In this document: piece after piece, positions 9,293 to 17,929 of the stretch
How the letters are laid out: the number at the start of each line of letters is the position of its first letter
Position numbering within the stretch: the first letter of the stretch is position 1
Assembly (NCBI RefSeq): GCF_011189575.1
Contig: NZ_PUJW01000027.1
Location: forward strand, 1 to 48,310
Direction: 5' to 3'
From: Photorhabdus cinerea
GTDB taxonomy: Bacteria; Pseudomonadota; Gammaproteobacteria; Enterobacterales; Enterobacteriaceae
Length of the DNA: 48,310 nucleotides
Position numbers and translations under genes: made by a program
The notes under the pieces: generated by a model
Databases searched by the model: none
What the model saw: the letters and a program-made list of their open reading frames with translations, nothing else
Told to the model about the DNA's origin: nothing

Positions 9293-10471
9293 TTATTTTC
9301 CAGAATTGTTGTTAATTATGTCGGTGACTATTTTATTTGCCGGAGACATATCTATTTCCAGAGCCGTCGTGTGATAAGCCGATTTAGTGCGTGTTCTGTC
9401 TGATAGAACTTGTCCATCGGAATGAGTGGTATCTACCCTGACTTTAGTTGATAGGCCAATGCGTAATGGATATTTCTCTAATTGTTCAGGATTCAGTTCA
9501 ATGCGGACGGGTAAGCGCTGAACAACCTTAATCCAATTGCCACTGGCATTTTGAGCTGGCAGCAAAGAGAAGGCGCTTCCAGTTCCCATATCAAGCCCAG
9601 TGATTTTGCCATTAAATATCTTGCCTTCACCGTAAAAATCACTGGTGATTTCTACGGGTTGACCAATACGCATGTCAGCGAGTTGAGTCTCTTTGAAGTT
9701 AGCTTCAATCCACATATCGTTTGCCGGAATTATTGCCATCAGGGGGGTATTTTTATTGATTTGTGCCCCAATTTGTACACTGCGACGTGAGACATAGCCA
9801 TCAATTGGGCTGACTATTTTAGTGCGTTGCAATGTCAGCCAGGCATTGCGAACTTCCGTTGCAGCTTGTTCAACTGCGGGTTGTTTTTCTAAAGGGGTGT
9901 TCAGAATGATTGCCTGATTCGCGTTATATTGTTCGATAGCGACATCCAATGCAGCTTGGGAGCTAGCAACAGCTTCTCGTGCATGTTGCAATTCTTCTTT
10001 ACCAATGACTTTCTGAGCACCGAGCACTTCACGGCGGCTGAGATCACTTTGAACTCGGGTCAACTCAGAGCGACGTAGGGCAATATTAGCCTGATATTGT
10101 TTACTGTTAATCATCTGCTGATGAGTTTGACGGACACTGTTGGCTAGTGCTGTTTTCGCTTTTTCCAGTGCTAATTCTGCATCACGAGGATCGAGTTGTA
10201 CCAGCACACTACCGCTTTTCACAAAGTCAGTGTTATCGAAGTTAACGGTGATTACGCTGCCAGCAACTTGCGACATAATTTGAATTTGGTTGCCTGTAAC
10301 GTAGGCATTATCTGTTTCTTGATGATGGCGTAAGACGATAAGCCAATAAAAAAAGTAGGCAATGCCAAGTAAGGTAAAGGCAAGAGTCAGTAACACTAAG
10401 GCGCGACAGCGCCGTCTTTTTTTGCTATGGGTTGGGCTTTGTGGTGCTTGCACTTTCTCATTTGCACTCAT
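9293..10471 (-). CDS. emrA: Membrane fusion protein EmrA
   Basis: Periplasmic adaptor joining EmrB to the outer-membrane channel. The product (392 residues) has a short basic cytoplasmic tail ending in KKRRRCR, one membrane segment (about residues 23-43), a biotinyl-lipoyl-like segment (QIQIMSQVAGSVITV), a long alpha-helical hairpin rich in A, Q, E and R (about 95-205), and a return lipoyl/beta-barrel part (RTKIVSPIDGYVSRR). The ATG at 10471 sits 7 bases after GGAG; the frame also allows a TTG two codons upstream. It precedes emrB and follows emrR, but with an unusually long 230-base gap that contains perfect inverted repeats. Confidence 0.94.
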   Translation of the reverse strand: MSANEKVQAPQSPTHSKKRRRCRALVLLTLAFTLLGIAYFFYWLIVLRHHQETDNAYVTGNQIQIMSQVAGSVITVNFDNTDFVKSGSVLVQLDPRDAELALEKAKTALANSVRQTHQQMINSKQYQANIALRRSELTRVQSDLSRREVLGAQKVIGKEELQHAREAVASSQAALDVAIEQYNANQAIILNTPLEKQPAVEQAATEVRNAWLTLQRTKIVSPIDGYVSRRSVQIGAQINKNTPLMAIIPANDMWIEANFKETQLADMRIGQPVEITSDFYGEGKIFNGKITGLDMGTGSAFSLLPAQNASGNWIKVVQRLPVRIELNPEQLEKYPLRIGLSTKVRVDTTHSDGQVLSDRTRTKSAYHTTALEIDMSPANKIVTDIINNNSGK

Positions 10472-10527
10472 AGTCAATCTCCGTGCTTGTTATTTTCTTC
10501 CGGTAACTACCATTTTTCAGGATCACG

Positions 10528-10560
10528 TTTCCAGTAGCGCTATATCATCACTACTGGAAA
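10528..10560. promoter_or_regulatory. Perfect 10-bp inverted repeat upstream of emrA
   Basis: TTTCCAGTAG (10528-10537) and CTACTGGAAA (10551-10560) are exact reverse complements separated by 13 bases. The site lies 57 bases upstream of the emrA start, in the emrR-emrA gap. There is no T-run on the minus-strand side, so it is not a standard terminator. It could be an operator for EmrR or another regulator, or an mRNA hairpin affecting emrAB expression. Confidence 0.45.
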
Positions 10561-10709
10561 GGTGAATTACACAAAGTCCAATGTTATCGAAGAATAAGTG
10601 TTAGCTTTTTGCAGAATAGATCATATTGGCTAACAAGAAAGTTTTTTCGAACAATTTAACCAGGAAAGTGTTGCTTGGATAAAAAATGTTCGATTAAACG
10701 ACAAGCTAT

Positions 10710-11234
10710 TTATTTGATACAATCGCCCATTGTATCAAGTTTGACCAGTAATTTTCTCATTAACTTCTCTAACTGTTTTTGTTCCTCTTGGTCAAGACAT
10801 GACCAAAGTCTTCTCAGGCAGTCATGTTGAGGTGGAAGCAAACTATTTAAGAATTTTGTACCTTGCTCTGTCAGGTGAAGATGAAGACAACGGCGGTCGT
10901 TATGACTTTCTTTTCTTTCAATCCACTCCTGCTTTTCCAATTCATCAGCGATACGAGTGGCATTAGTACGGGAAGAACCTAAAGCGGCACTGAGTTCTGA
11001 TGGCTGAATACTGTGGCTTTCTTTAGTATCAAGGATCATCAGGGCCATGAACAAAGTTTCATTGATTCCTTGAGCTTTCAACATATTATTACGGTTTTCA
11101 AGCAACTTACTTTGGACGTGCATTGATAACCTAGTCAACAGGATCTCTTGATAAGGAATATCTTTATTTAATTTGGCTTGCTGTGCTGCACGAATATTCA
11201 GTAATTCTTCGGTAGGCGTAAACGAACTTTCCAT
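10710..11234 (-). CDS. emrR: MarR-family repressor of the emr efflux operon
   Basis: EmrR (MprA) is a MarR-type dimer that represses emrRAB and is released by uncouplers and other drugs. The 174-residue product has the winged helix-turn-helix in the middle (ALGSSRTNATRIADELEKQEWIERKES, with the wing HNDRRCLHLHLTEQG), flanked by dimerisation helices. It is first in the emrR-emrA-emrB order as in E. coli. The end of the coding sequence overlaps a perfect 10-bp inverted repeat (10714-10738), which may limit read-through into emrA. Confidence 0.93.
   Translation of the reverse strand: MESSFTPTEELLNIRAAQQAKLNKDIPYQEILLTRLSMHVQSKLLENRNNMLKAQGINETLFMALMILDTKESHSIQPSELSAALGSSRTNATRIADELEKQEWIERKESHNDRRCLHLHLTEQGTKFLNSLLPPQHDCLRRLWSCLDQEEQKQLEKLMRKLLVKLDTMGDCIK
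10714..10738 (-). promoter_or_regulatory. Inverted repeat overlapping the end of emrR
   Basis: TTGATACAAT (10714-10723) and ATTGTATCAA (10729-10738) are exact reverse complements with a 5-nt loop. The site covers the last codons of emrR and ends next to its TAA stop. No T-run follows on the minus strand, so it may be an mRNA-stability or attenuation element rather than a full terminator. Confidence 0.45.
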
Positions 11235-11363
11235 TATTTAGATACCTTATTAGTTTCAACTGGTAAGATAACTTTTGTTATCAAACATCCAAATGGTATA
11301 TTAAAAGATAAATTTAGCAATTGTAGTTATTTATTATCATCATATTTCTTTTGATATTGATAC

Positions 11364-11702
11364 CTAATTCATAAATATTTTGAATGTTAGTCCGAAAAGT
11401 AGAGCACCTAATAGAGTTGAGAGTATAATTTTCTTTGTTTTGTAGAAAACTAAGCAGATAGTTAGAAAGCCCATCAGGGTAGGAAATAGCTTTTGATTAT
11501 CTTTCATTACATCAGGTATACCGGAAACGATCAGTAAAGAGCAGATGGATGCGATGCCAATGCTATCAAGAATAATGTTTACTTTTCCGCCTTGTCTGCC
11601 GGCAGACTGACGTGCTGTACCAAAACGCAGTGGCAGATAGCGGAATAAAAAATTCGCTAATCCAACGAATAGCCCGATGATCAGAATTCTACTGTCAATC
11701 AT
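11364..11702 (-). CDS. ygaH: Branched-chain amino acid exporter, small subunit (AzlD family)
   Basis: Small membrane partner of YgaZ; the E. coli YgaZH pair exports L-valine and related compounds. The 112-residue product has about four hydrophobic segments and the AzlD-like start (ILIIGLFVGLANFLFRYLPLRF). Its ATG overlaps the ygaZ stop by four bases (ATGA), indicating translational coupling. The order ygaZ-ygaH-emrR matches E. coli. Confidence 0.9.
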   Translation of the reverse strand: MIDSRILIIGLFVGLANFLFRYLPLRFGTARQSAGRQGGKVNIILDSIGIASICSLLIVSGIPDVMKDNQKLFPTLMGFLTICLVFYKTKKIILSTLLGALLFGLTFKIFMN

Positions 11703-12457
11703 GGTGTTTCCTTTTGGTCAGAAATGCCATTGCAACTGTTTCTTGGTTGTAATAATGCAGCAGTACAACCACCAACAATACCTGCCAGAATGGCAATAGG
11801 GATTGAGAAAAACGTAATCCCCAATAGTGCTCCGGTCAGAGCTGCTACAACACAATAGCTATTTTGCTTTCTGCAAGATGCAAGAAGGAAACTCAAGAAT
11901 AGCGCCGGCAACATGAAAGTCATGGCCGCTTCTATAGCGGGGTAGGATTCCAGATAACCGTTGCCAAGAAATGCGCCAGCTGCTGTTCCTATGACCCAGG
12001 CAAGCCAGGAGCAGATCGCAATGGCAACCATCCAGTTTTCACTCCAACTGCGTTGGTTCTTAATAAGTTTTGCGGTGGTTGCGGCAAAAACTTCATCTGT
12101 CAGGCCAAAGGCCCAAATGAGGGTTTTTTTCTCCGTTAATTTATCTTTGATACGGAGCCTTAAAGATGGGCCATAAAGGATATGGCGAACATCCATTGCC
12201 ATTATGGTTAGAGCAGAAACCCATAATGATGTACCTGCACTCAGTAGGGCAGTGATAACAAACTGACTTGCACCTGCATAGATGATGCATGAAAAGAAAA
12301 TGGCTTCTATTGGGTTAAAGCCAAGTTTGACCGCGTTAAGGCCAAAAGCAAAAGCTACAGGTATGTAGCCGATAACGATAGGCAAACTGTCTATTATTCC
12401 TTCAGTAAAAGAAGATCTTTTATCGGGTAAAGGCGTTAATGTGTCAGGAATAGGCAT
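11699..12457 (-). CDS. ygaZ: Branched-chain amino acid exporter, large subunit (AzlC family)
   Basis: Large membrane subunit of the YgaZH valine exporter. The 252-residue product is highly hydrophobic with the AzlC signatures near the N-terminus (GYIPVAFAFGLNAVKLGFNP and IIYAGASQFV) and the conserved MDVRHILYGPSL loop. It ends in a four-base overlap with ygaH. The ribosome binding site is weak. A short inverted repeat (ATGTTA-TG-TAACAT, 12481-12494) lies 24 bases upstream of the start and could be part of its promoter region. Confidence 0.92.
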   Translation of the reverse strand: MPIPDTLTPLPDKRSSFTEGIIDSLPIVIGYIPVAFAFGLNAVKLGFNPIEAIFFSCIIYAGASQFVITALLSAGTSLWVSALTIMAMDVRHILYGPSLRLRIKDKLTEKKTLIWAFGLTDEVFAATTAKLIKNQRSWSENWMVAIAICSWLAWVIGTAAGAFLGNGYLESYPAIEAAMTFMLPALFLSFLLASCRKQNSYCVVAALTGALLGITFFSIPIAILAGIVGGCTAALLQPRNSCNGISDQKETP

Positions 12458-12571
12458 AGAATATACATCTGGTTATGTGAATGTTATGTAACATTAACAA
12501 AATGAAATGAAATAGAGAATATTGTCCCTACTAAATGTTTTTATTTAAACATTCTTTGTCATGAGGGCTTC

Positions 12572-13762
12572 CTACAATGTCTTAGGTTCATGTTTTTTGC
12601 CCAAGAACCATACGAGCAGGTTGATGATACAAATAGTCATTCCAGCGGCAGTAACGCCATACCAGCCTGAGTGTTTATAAGCATAACCAGCAACCAGAGA
12701 GCCAAGAGCACCACCAATAAAATAGCTGGTCATATAAGCGGCGGTAAGTCGATTTCTGGCTTCTGGCATGATGCGGTATATCGTGCTCTGATTAGTGACG
12801 TGAACCCCCTGAATTGCAATGTCGAGGATCAAAATGCCAATTAAGAAGCTAATTAATGATTCTTTGGCAAGGCCAATTGGTATCCATGAAAGAAGCAATA
12901 GCATCAGAGCGATGCTGGTGGTCAGAGAACCTTTTCCTTTATCGACTAGTTGTCCTGTTCTGGTTGCCATTAGTGCTCCGGCGGCACCGACTAAGCCAAA
13001 TAAACCGATTACCCCTTCAGAATAATTAAAAGGAGGCGATGCAAGCAGGAATGCCATTGAGGTCCATAAAAGGCTGAAATTGGCAAATGTTAGTGCTCCC
13101 AATACAGCGCGAACCCTGAGAAGGGGGCTTGTGGCAACGAGTTGTACAATAGATCTAAGTAATTGGAAGTAATTAAGGTCAGTCACTTGCTTGTAACGTG
13201 GCAGGTAGCGCCATAATGTCAGGGAAAGAATTACCAGTGATAAGCTAGCAACCCAAAAAATAGTTCGCCAGTCACCCAAGGTAGCCATTGCTCCTGAGAT
13301 TGTTCTTGCCAGCAATATCCCAAGTAGCAAGCCACCCATAATTGTACCGACTGCTTTTCCGCGCTGATGGGGAAGAGCGAGTGTTGCGGCCAGAGGGACC
13401 AAAATTTGGGCAACTACCGAAAATAAGCCTGTCAAAGCTGTTCCTAGTAGCATTTGCCAAATATTCTGCGACGTAGAGGTAATCAGCAAGCCGATAGCGG
13501 CCAATATTGTCATCGAAACAATCAGACTGCGTCGTTCAAGCATATCCCCTAATGGCACTAGGAATATCAGGCCAATGGCATAGCTCAGTTGGGCTGAGGT
13601 GACAATAAAACTTGCTTCGCTGGTAGTTATGTTAAATTGTAAAGCGATGGTATCAAGTAGTGGTTGCGCATAGTAGTTACTAGCAACAACCAAGCCTGTG
13701 GAAATTGCCATCAGAGCAATTAAAGCCGGACTTAATGGGGTTCGGGAAATATTTTCTTCCAT
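12572..13762 (-). CDS. ygaY: MFS transporter (intact counterpart of E. coli YgaY)
   Basis: A 396-residue major facilitator protein with about 12 hydrophobic segments. MFS motif A is visible as LGDMLERRSL between helices 2 and 3, and YYAQPLLDTIALQF follows helix 1. The substrate is unknown. It lies between ygaZ and proX, where E. coli K-12 has ygaY, a disrupted MFS gene; here the frame is complete. Sugar or drug efflux are reasonable guesses from the family, but nothing in the sequence fixes the substrate. Confidence 0.82.
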   Translation of the reverse strand: MEENISRTPLSPALIALMAISTGLVVASNYYAQPLLDTIALQFNITTSEASFIVTSAQLSYAIGLIFLVPLGDMLERRSLIVSMTILAAIGLLITSTSQNIWQMLLGTALTGLFSVVAQILVPLAATLALPHQRGKAVGTIMGGLLLGILLARTISGAMATLGDWRTIFWVASLSLVILSLTLWRYLPRYKQVTDLNYFQLLRSIVQLVATSPLLRVRAVLGALTFANFSLLWTSMAFLLASPPFNYSEGVIGLFGLVGAAGALMATRTGQLVDKGKGSLTTSIALMLLLLSWIPIGLAKESLISFLIGILILDIAIQGVHVTNQSTIYRIMPEARNRLTAAYMTSYFIGGALGSLVAGYAYKHSGWYGVTAAGMTICIINLLVWFLGKKHEPKTL

Positions 13763-13968
13763 AGTTGGGTTTTCTCATGTTTAAGTGGCAGATTAAGGGA
13801 GAGTAGGTACTTTATTAAAGATATCAGTAGTCACGTGCTAGATTTTTCGCATTGTAATGAGTTTTTATTATTAGATTCAATGCTAAAACAGTGGGAATGG
13901 CGGGATGAGTCCCAAAAACATTAATTGAGCCGGCCAGTTTGGTATTAAGAGAAAATAGAAGTGAAGAA

Positions 13969-13998
13969 ATAGTGAATTGGCATAGACCAATTCACTAT
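13969..13998 (-). terminator. 12-bp inverted repeat after proX
   Basis: ATAGTGAATTGG (13969-13980) and CCAATTCACTAT (13987-13998) form a perfect 12-bp stem with a 6-nt loop. It lies 13 bases after the proX stop on the minus strand and is followed there by a T-rich stretch (ATTTCTTCACTTC). It probably ends the proVWX transcript. Confidence 0.7.
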
Positions 13999-14011
13999 GG
14001 TATCCAGAGTG

Positions 14012-15013
14012 TTAATTATTTCCGGTGACTTCAATGGCAATTTTAACCCAATCGTCAAATAATTTTTGATGAGCTTTAATCCAACCATTGGCGTGGCGTT
14101 CAATATCCGCTTGTGATGCTTCACCATTATGCATTCGCAGGTTTTGGGCGTTAATATCAGCAAGCGGCATTTTCATAATAGAAAATAGCTTGGCTGCCGC
14201 CGGGTTATCTTCCGCCCATTGTTTATTGGCGGCAATATGCATAATACTTGGCGGGAAACCATAATTTGCCCCATTTGGCAGCTTAGTATCTATTTTTTCA
14301 CCGTTAGGCATCGCCGAGAAAGGAACTTGCAGCCAGATGACATCTTTACCGGGTTTTAGCACATCACTGATCCAGTAAGGTGTCCAAGTGTAATAGAGGA
14401 TAGGTTTACCTTCTTTATAGCGGGTAATCGTATCCGCCATCATAGCTGCATAGTTTCCCTGATTATGCTCAACGCTGTTGTTCAGACCATAAGCCTTGAG
14501 GTGATGATTAATTGCGGCTTCACAGCCCCAGCCGGGATTACAGCCGGTAAGATCGGCTTTGCCGTTACCATTGGTATCAAATAACTTAGCTATTTTCGGA
14601 TCTTTCAGTTGGGCGATATTGGTGATGTTGTATTTTTCCGCTGTTTTTTTATCGATTAAGTACCCCTGTGCGGAGTTCTCCACGTAATTACCAACGCGGT
14701 AAAATTTGGCGTCACCGCCGGCTGCTTGATATTGGTTGTTGTGCAGCGGTTCCCAACTTACTGCTATGAAGGTTGCATCACCGGAAGCGATAGATGAGTA
14801 GGCGACGTTGTAGTCCACTTCTTTGATTGGTTTGACATCATAACCAAGCTTTTCCAGTGCTTTATTGACGATCAGTGTCTGGAATGTTTCTTCGGTAATG
14901 GTGCTTTGTACTGGCTGTACGCTGATACCTTTACCCGGTAATTCACCAGCGGATATCTGCGGACTTATTAGTGATGATAGGGCTACTACAGCCCAGATAA
15001 CTATTTTGTGCAT
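14012..15013 (-). CDS. proX: Glycine betaine-binding periplasmic protein
   Basis: Periplasmic receptor of the ProU system, binding glycine betaine and proline betaine. The 333-residue product starts with a signal peptide of about 22 residues, cleaved after ISA. A cysteine pair in GCNPGWGC matches the disulphide of E. coli ProX, and aromatic residues (WEPLHN, YYTWTPYW) are those expected to form the betaine-binding cage. AGGAGA precedes the ATG. It is the last gene of proV-proW-proX, followed by a strong inverted repeat. Confidence 0.95.
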   Translation of the reverse strand: MHKIVIWAVVALSSLISPQISAGELPGKGISVQPVQSTITEETFQTLIVNKALEKLGYDVKPIKEVDYNVAYSSIASGDATFIAVSWEPLHNNQYQAAGGDAKFYRVGNYVENSAQGYLIDKKTAEKYNITNIAQLKDPKIAKLFDTNGNGKADLTGCNPGWGCEAAINHHLKAYGLNNSVEHNQGNYAAMMADTITRYKEGKPILYYTWTPYWISDVLKPGKDVIWLQVPFSAMPNGEKIDTKLPNGANYGFPPSIMHIAANKQWAEDNPAAAKLFSIMKMPLADINAQNLRMHNGEASQADIERHANGWIKAHQKLFDDWVKIAIEVTGNN

Positions 15014-15054
15014 AGTTTCATCTCCTGTTGTAATGATTATATGTTGATTAAAAA

Positions 15055-16140
15055 TTACGCTTTTTTGCTCAACAAGCGGATAATTAATCCCATTGGTCCA
15101 GTGGCATACCAGCGATTTGCCCCCTTGGTGCGGCTGTCACGGCCAAGAGACTGGGTTAGACGGTCAAGGAGAATCGCAAGAATAACGATCCCGACACCAC
15201 CCACGGCGGCAAGCCCCATATCAAGACGACCAATACCTCGCAGAACCATCTGGCCTAAACCACCGACTGCAATCATTGATGCGATAACAACCATTGACAG
15301 CGCTAGCATCAGGGTTTGATTTACACCGGCCATAATGGTTGGCATAGCTAGTGGTAACTGCACTTTAAACAGCATTTGTCGAGGGCTGGCGCCAAAAGAT
15401 TCGGCTGCTTCTATCAGGTCAGCCGGAACCTGTTTGATACCCAAAATTGTTAGACGAACAATTGGAGGTAGCGCAAAGATAATGGTGACGATAACTCCAG
15501 GCACGTTGCCGATACCAAACAGCATGACAATTGGAACCAGATAGACAAATGCCGGAGTGGTTTGCATCGCATCAAGCATAGGCCGGATAATCTTTGCCGC
15601 TCTTTCGCTACGTGACAGCCAGATACCAAGCGGTAAGCCGATGATGATACAAAACAGTAGAGATGTCAGAGCCAGTGCCAGAGTAACCATCGCTTCAGAC
15701 CATGCCCCAATTGCACCAATCACTATCAGCGAAGCAAGTGAGGCGATCCCCATACCAATGCCTGATAGCTGCCAGGCAATCAAGGCAAACAACATGATGG
15801 CAATCGGTGCGGGCATTGATGTTAGAAATTGTTCAAAACCACTGAGAACAAAATCTATTGGAACACGTATTCCCTGAAAGGTTGGCCGAAAATTCAGCAC
15901 AAACCAGTCAATAGCATGAGCTACCCATGAGTCCAAAGGGATAAGTGTGTTCTGGAATGGGTCCATGATATTAAAGTGTTCAGGCGGTACAGTCGTTGCT
16001 GGTGCATCTAGCCAGTCAGAGCCGGCTGAATTGTTAACATTGGCTTCGCTACCCCAAGGGTCTGTGTTATTAGCGGAGGAGGCATTGGTATCCCATGCGT
16101 CCTGTGCCGGCTGGGTTTGATGTTCGTTTTGATTACTCAA
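15055..16140 (-). CDS. proW: Glycine betaine/proline ABC permease
   Basis: Membrane subunit of ProU. The 361-residue product has a long hydrophilic N-terminal part (about 85 residues, rich in N, D, T, A), then hydrophobic segments with the permease EAA-type loop (EAAESFGASPRQMLFKVQLP). The start is a TTG at 16140, inside the end of proV; AAGGAG lies 7 bases upstream and the following residues resemble the E. coli start. The 8-base overlap with proV implies coupled translation. Confidence 0.94.
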   Translation of the reverse strand: MSNQNEHQTQPAQDAWDTNASSANNTDPWGSEANVNNSAGSDWLDAPATTVPPEHFNIMDPFQNTLIPLDSWVAHAIDWFVLNFRPTFQGIRVPIDFVLSGFEQFLTSMPAPIAIMLFALIAWQLSGIGMGIASLASLIVIGAIGAWSEAMVTLALALTSLLFCIIIGLPLGIWLSRSERAAKIIRPMLDAMQTTPAFVYLVPIVMLFGIGNVPGVIVTIIFALPPIVRLTILGIKQVPADLIEAAESFGASPRQMLFKVQLPLAMPTIMAGVNQTLMLALSMVVIASMIAVGGLGQMVLRGIGRLDMGLAAVGGVGIVILAILLDRLTQSLGRDSRTKGANRWYATGPMGLIIRLLSKKA

Positions 16141-17332
16141 TTGGTGTCTCCTTGTCTAAAGCCTGCAACAACATCCCTTTGGAAATAACACCAATGTATT
16201 TGTCGTTATCTCCAACAACCGGAACGGCACAAGGTGATTGCGCTACAACAGAAATTAATTCATTAAGAGACGTATCTGCGGTAACGGTAGCTGGTTCTGC
16301 CAATATGGCATGTTCAATAGGTTTTTTTTCCTGTAATGCTTTTTCCAATGAATTTACCGAAACTACACCTGCGAATTTTTGTCCGCGCTCAATCAGGTAG
16401 CCATAGTTTCTGTCTTCATCATCAAGTACTTTCAATGCAGAACGAGGACCAAAACCCGGTGCAACGTGAAGGAGAGAGTCCGGACGACGGCGGGCAATAT
16501 CTTTAGCACTGAATACATGGCTGATATCTACGCCACGGAAAAAAGTTCTCACATAGTCATTTGCTGGATTGTTCAGGATTTCATCTGGTGTCCCGACTTG
16601 TACAACCACTCCGCCTTGCATAATGGCGATCCGGTCGCCGATACGCATTGCCTCATCTAAATCATGGGAGATAAAAACGATGGTTCGTGGTTGAGTACCT
16701 TGTAGACTTAGCAGCTCGTCTTGCATTTCTGTACGAATTAATGGGTCAAGGGCAGAAAACGCCTCATCCATCAGCAAAATGTCTGGGTTATTGGCCAAAG
16801 CTCTGGCAAGCCCAACTCGTTGGCGCATTCCGCCTGAAAGTTCATCTGGATAGGATTGCGCATAATTTTCCAGATTTACCTGTTTCAGTGCATCCAACGC
16901 TTTTTTGTAACGTTCTTGTTTGGGAATACCAGCAAGTTCCATACCAAAAGCACTGTTTTCCAGTACATTTAAATGTGGCATCAGCGCGAATGATTGGAAA
17001 ACCATACTGATTTTGTTACGGCGAACTTCTCTTAAGGCTGTTTCTGAAATCTCAGAAATATCTTCACCATCAATTAATACCTGACCGCGAGTCGGTTTTA
17101 TCAGACGATTGAGAAGGCGTACCATTGTGGATTTTCCGGAGCCTGATAATCCCATGATGACAAATATTTCGCCTTCTTCAATGGCCAGATTGGCATTTTG
17201 TATACCAACAGTCAGACTTGTCTTTTCAAATATCTGATCTTTATTCAAGCCAGAATTCAGTAATTTGAATGCATATTCTGGATGATTGCCAAATATTTTA
17301 TAGAGGTTTTTAACTTCGAGTTTAATTGCCAT
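16133..17332 (-). CDS. proV: Glycine betaine/proline ABC transporter ATP-binding protein
   Basis: ATPase of ProU, importing osmoprotectants at high osmolarity. The 399-residue product has Walker A GLSGSGKST (61-69), signature LSGGMRQR, Walker B ILLMDEAFSALDP, and a C-terminal half with two CBS domains (about 280-399) that in the family sense ionic strength or nucleotides. It is first in the proVWX operon. The gap upstream is long (597 bases) and AT-rich, as expected for the silenced, salt-responsive proU promoter region, but I could not pick a promoter. Confidence 0.95.
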   Translation of the reverse strand: MAIKLEVKNLYKIFGNHPEYAFKLLNSGLNKDQIFEKTSLTVGIQNANLAIEEGEIFVIMGLSGSGKSTMVRLLNRLIKPTRGQVLIDGEDISEISETALREVRRNKISMVFQSFALMPHLNVLENSAFGMELAGIPKQERYKKALDALKQVNLENYAQSYPDELSGGMRQRVGLARALANNPDILLMDEAFSALDPLIRTEMQDELLSLQGTQPRTIVFISHDLDEAMRIGDRIAIMQGGVVVQVGTPDEILNNPANDYVRTFFRGVDISHVFSAKDIARRRPDSLLHVAPGFGPRSALKVLDDEDRNYGYLIERGQKFAGVVSVNSLEKALQEKKPIEHAILAEPATVTADTSLNELISVVAQSPCAVPVVGDNDKYIGVISKGMLLQALDKETPIE

Positions 17333-17929
17333 GAAATAGTTACTTTCCTTTCAATGGTTATTTAATGGTTTTATGCATTATTCATCTCTGCATGATTCTT
17401 TGAAGATATATACCCTAACATACTGAGAGAGCCTGACAACCCTATGTTAATGTTAATTAATGTAAAAAATAGTGATATTAAATTAATTGGAGTCAATATA
17501 TTTGGCGTTATTTCATTATTATTAGCAAATTATTTTCTATGAATTGATTCTATTGCTGAAAGGATGATTTGTTTCTATGTTATTGTTATTAATATATTTT
17601 TGTGAAGTATAAGTAATAATCCAGCAATTGTATTTTAGATGGAATTGGTTATTAATTTATAATGTTGATTATATCTGATTAGAATGAAATTTAATTTACA
17701 ATTAATTAGACTTATTAATGTTTTCTATCGTTTGATATGAGGGGAATGGTTGTTTCTGGCAGAGAATGTTCACAGGAATCGTTGCAACTGTAAAAACACC
17801 ATAAAAAATATAAGGATTTTATGGCATTTTATCGTTTAAAAAACAGGCTTAATGATATTATTTTTGAATATTATCGTACTATGGTTATCTGACGTTCGAA
17901 ATATTCTATATAAAATAAAGTCATTTTCT
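17333..17929. other. AT-rich intergenic region upstream of proV
   Basis: About 600 bases between nrdF and proV with no credible gene. The middle is dominated by A and T runs. In E. coli the proU regulatory region is curved, AT-rich and bound by H-NS, and this stretch has the same character. The right part holds a candidate terminator for nrdF (17799-17824). No clear sigma-70 or sigma-S promoter could be assigned by eye. Confidence 0.5.
17799..17824 (-). terminator. Possible terminator of nrdHIEF
   Basis: CCATAAAA (17799-17806) and TTTTATGG (17817-17824) form an 8-bp stem; on the minus strand the 3' arm is followed by TGTTTTTA. It lies about 105 bases after the nrdF stop. The stem is AT-rich, so efficiency is uncertain. 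Confidence 0.45.

Noticed and set aside
15008..15877. Several 60-106-residue plus-strand frames across proW
   Set aside because: They are antisense shadows of a conserved permease gene, with no start signals or motifs of their own.
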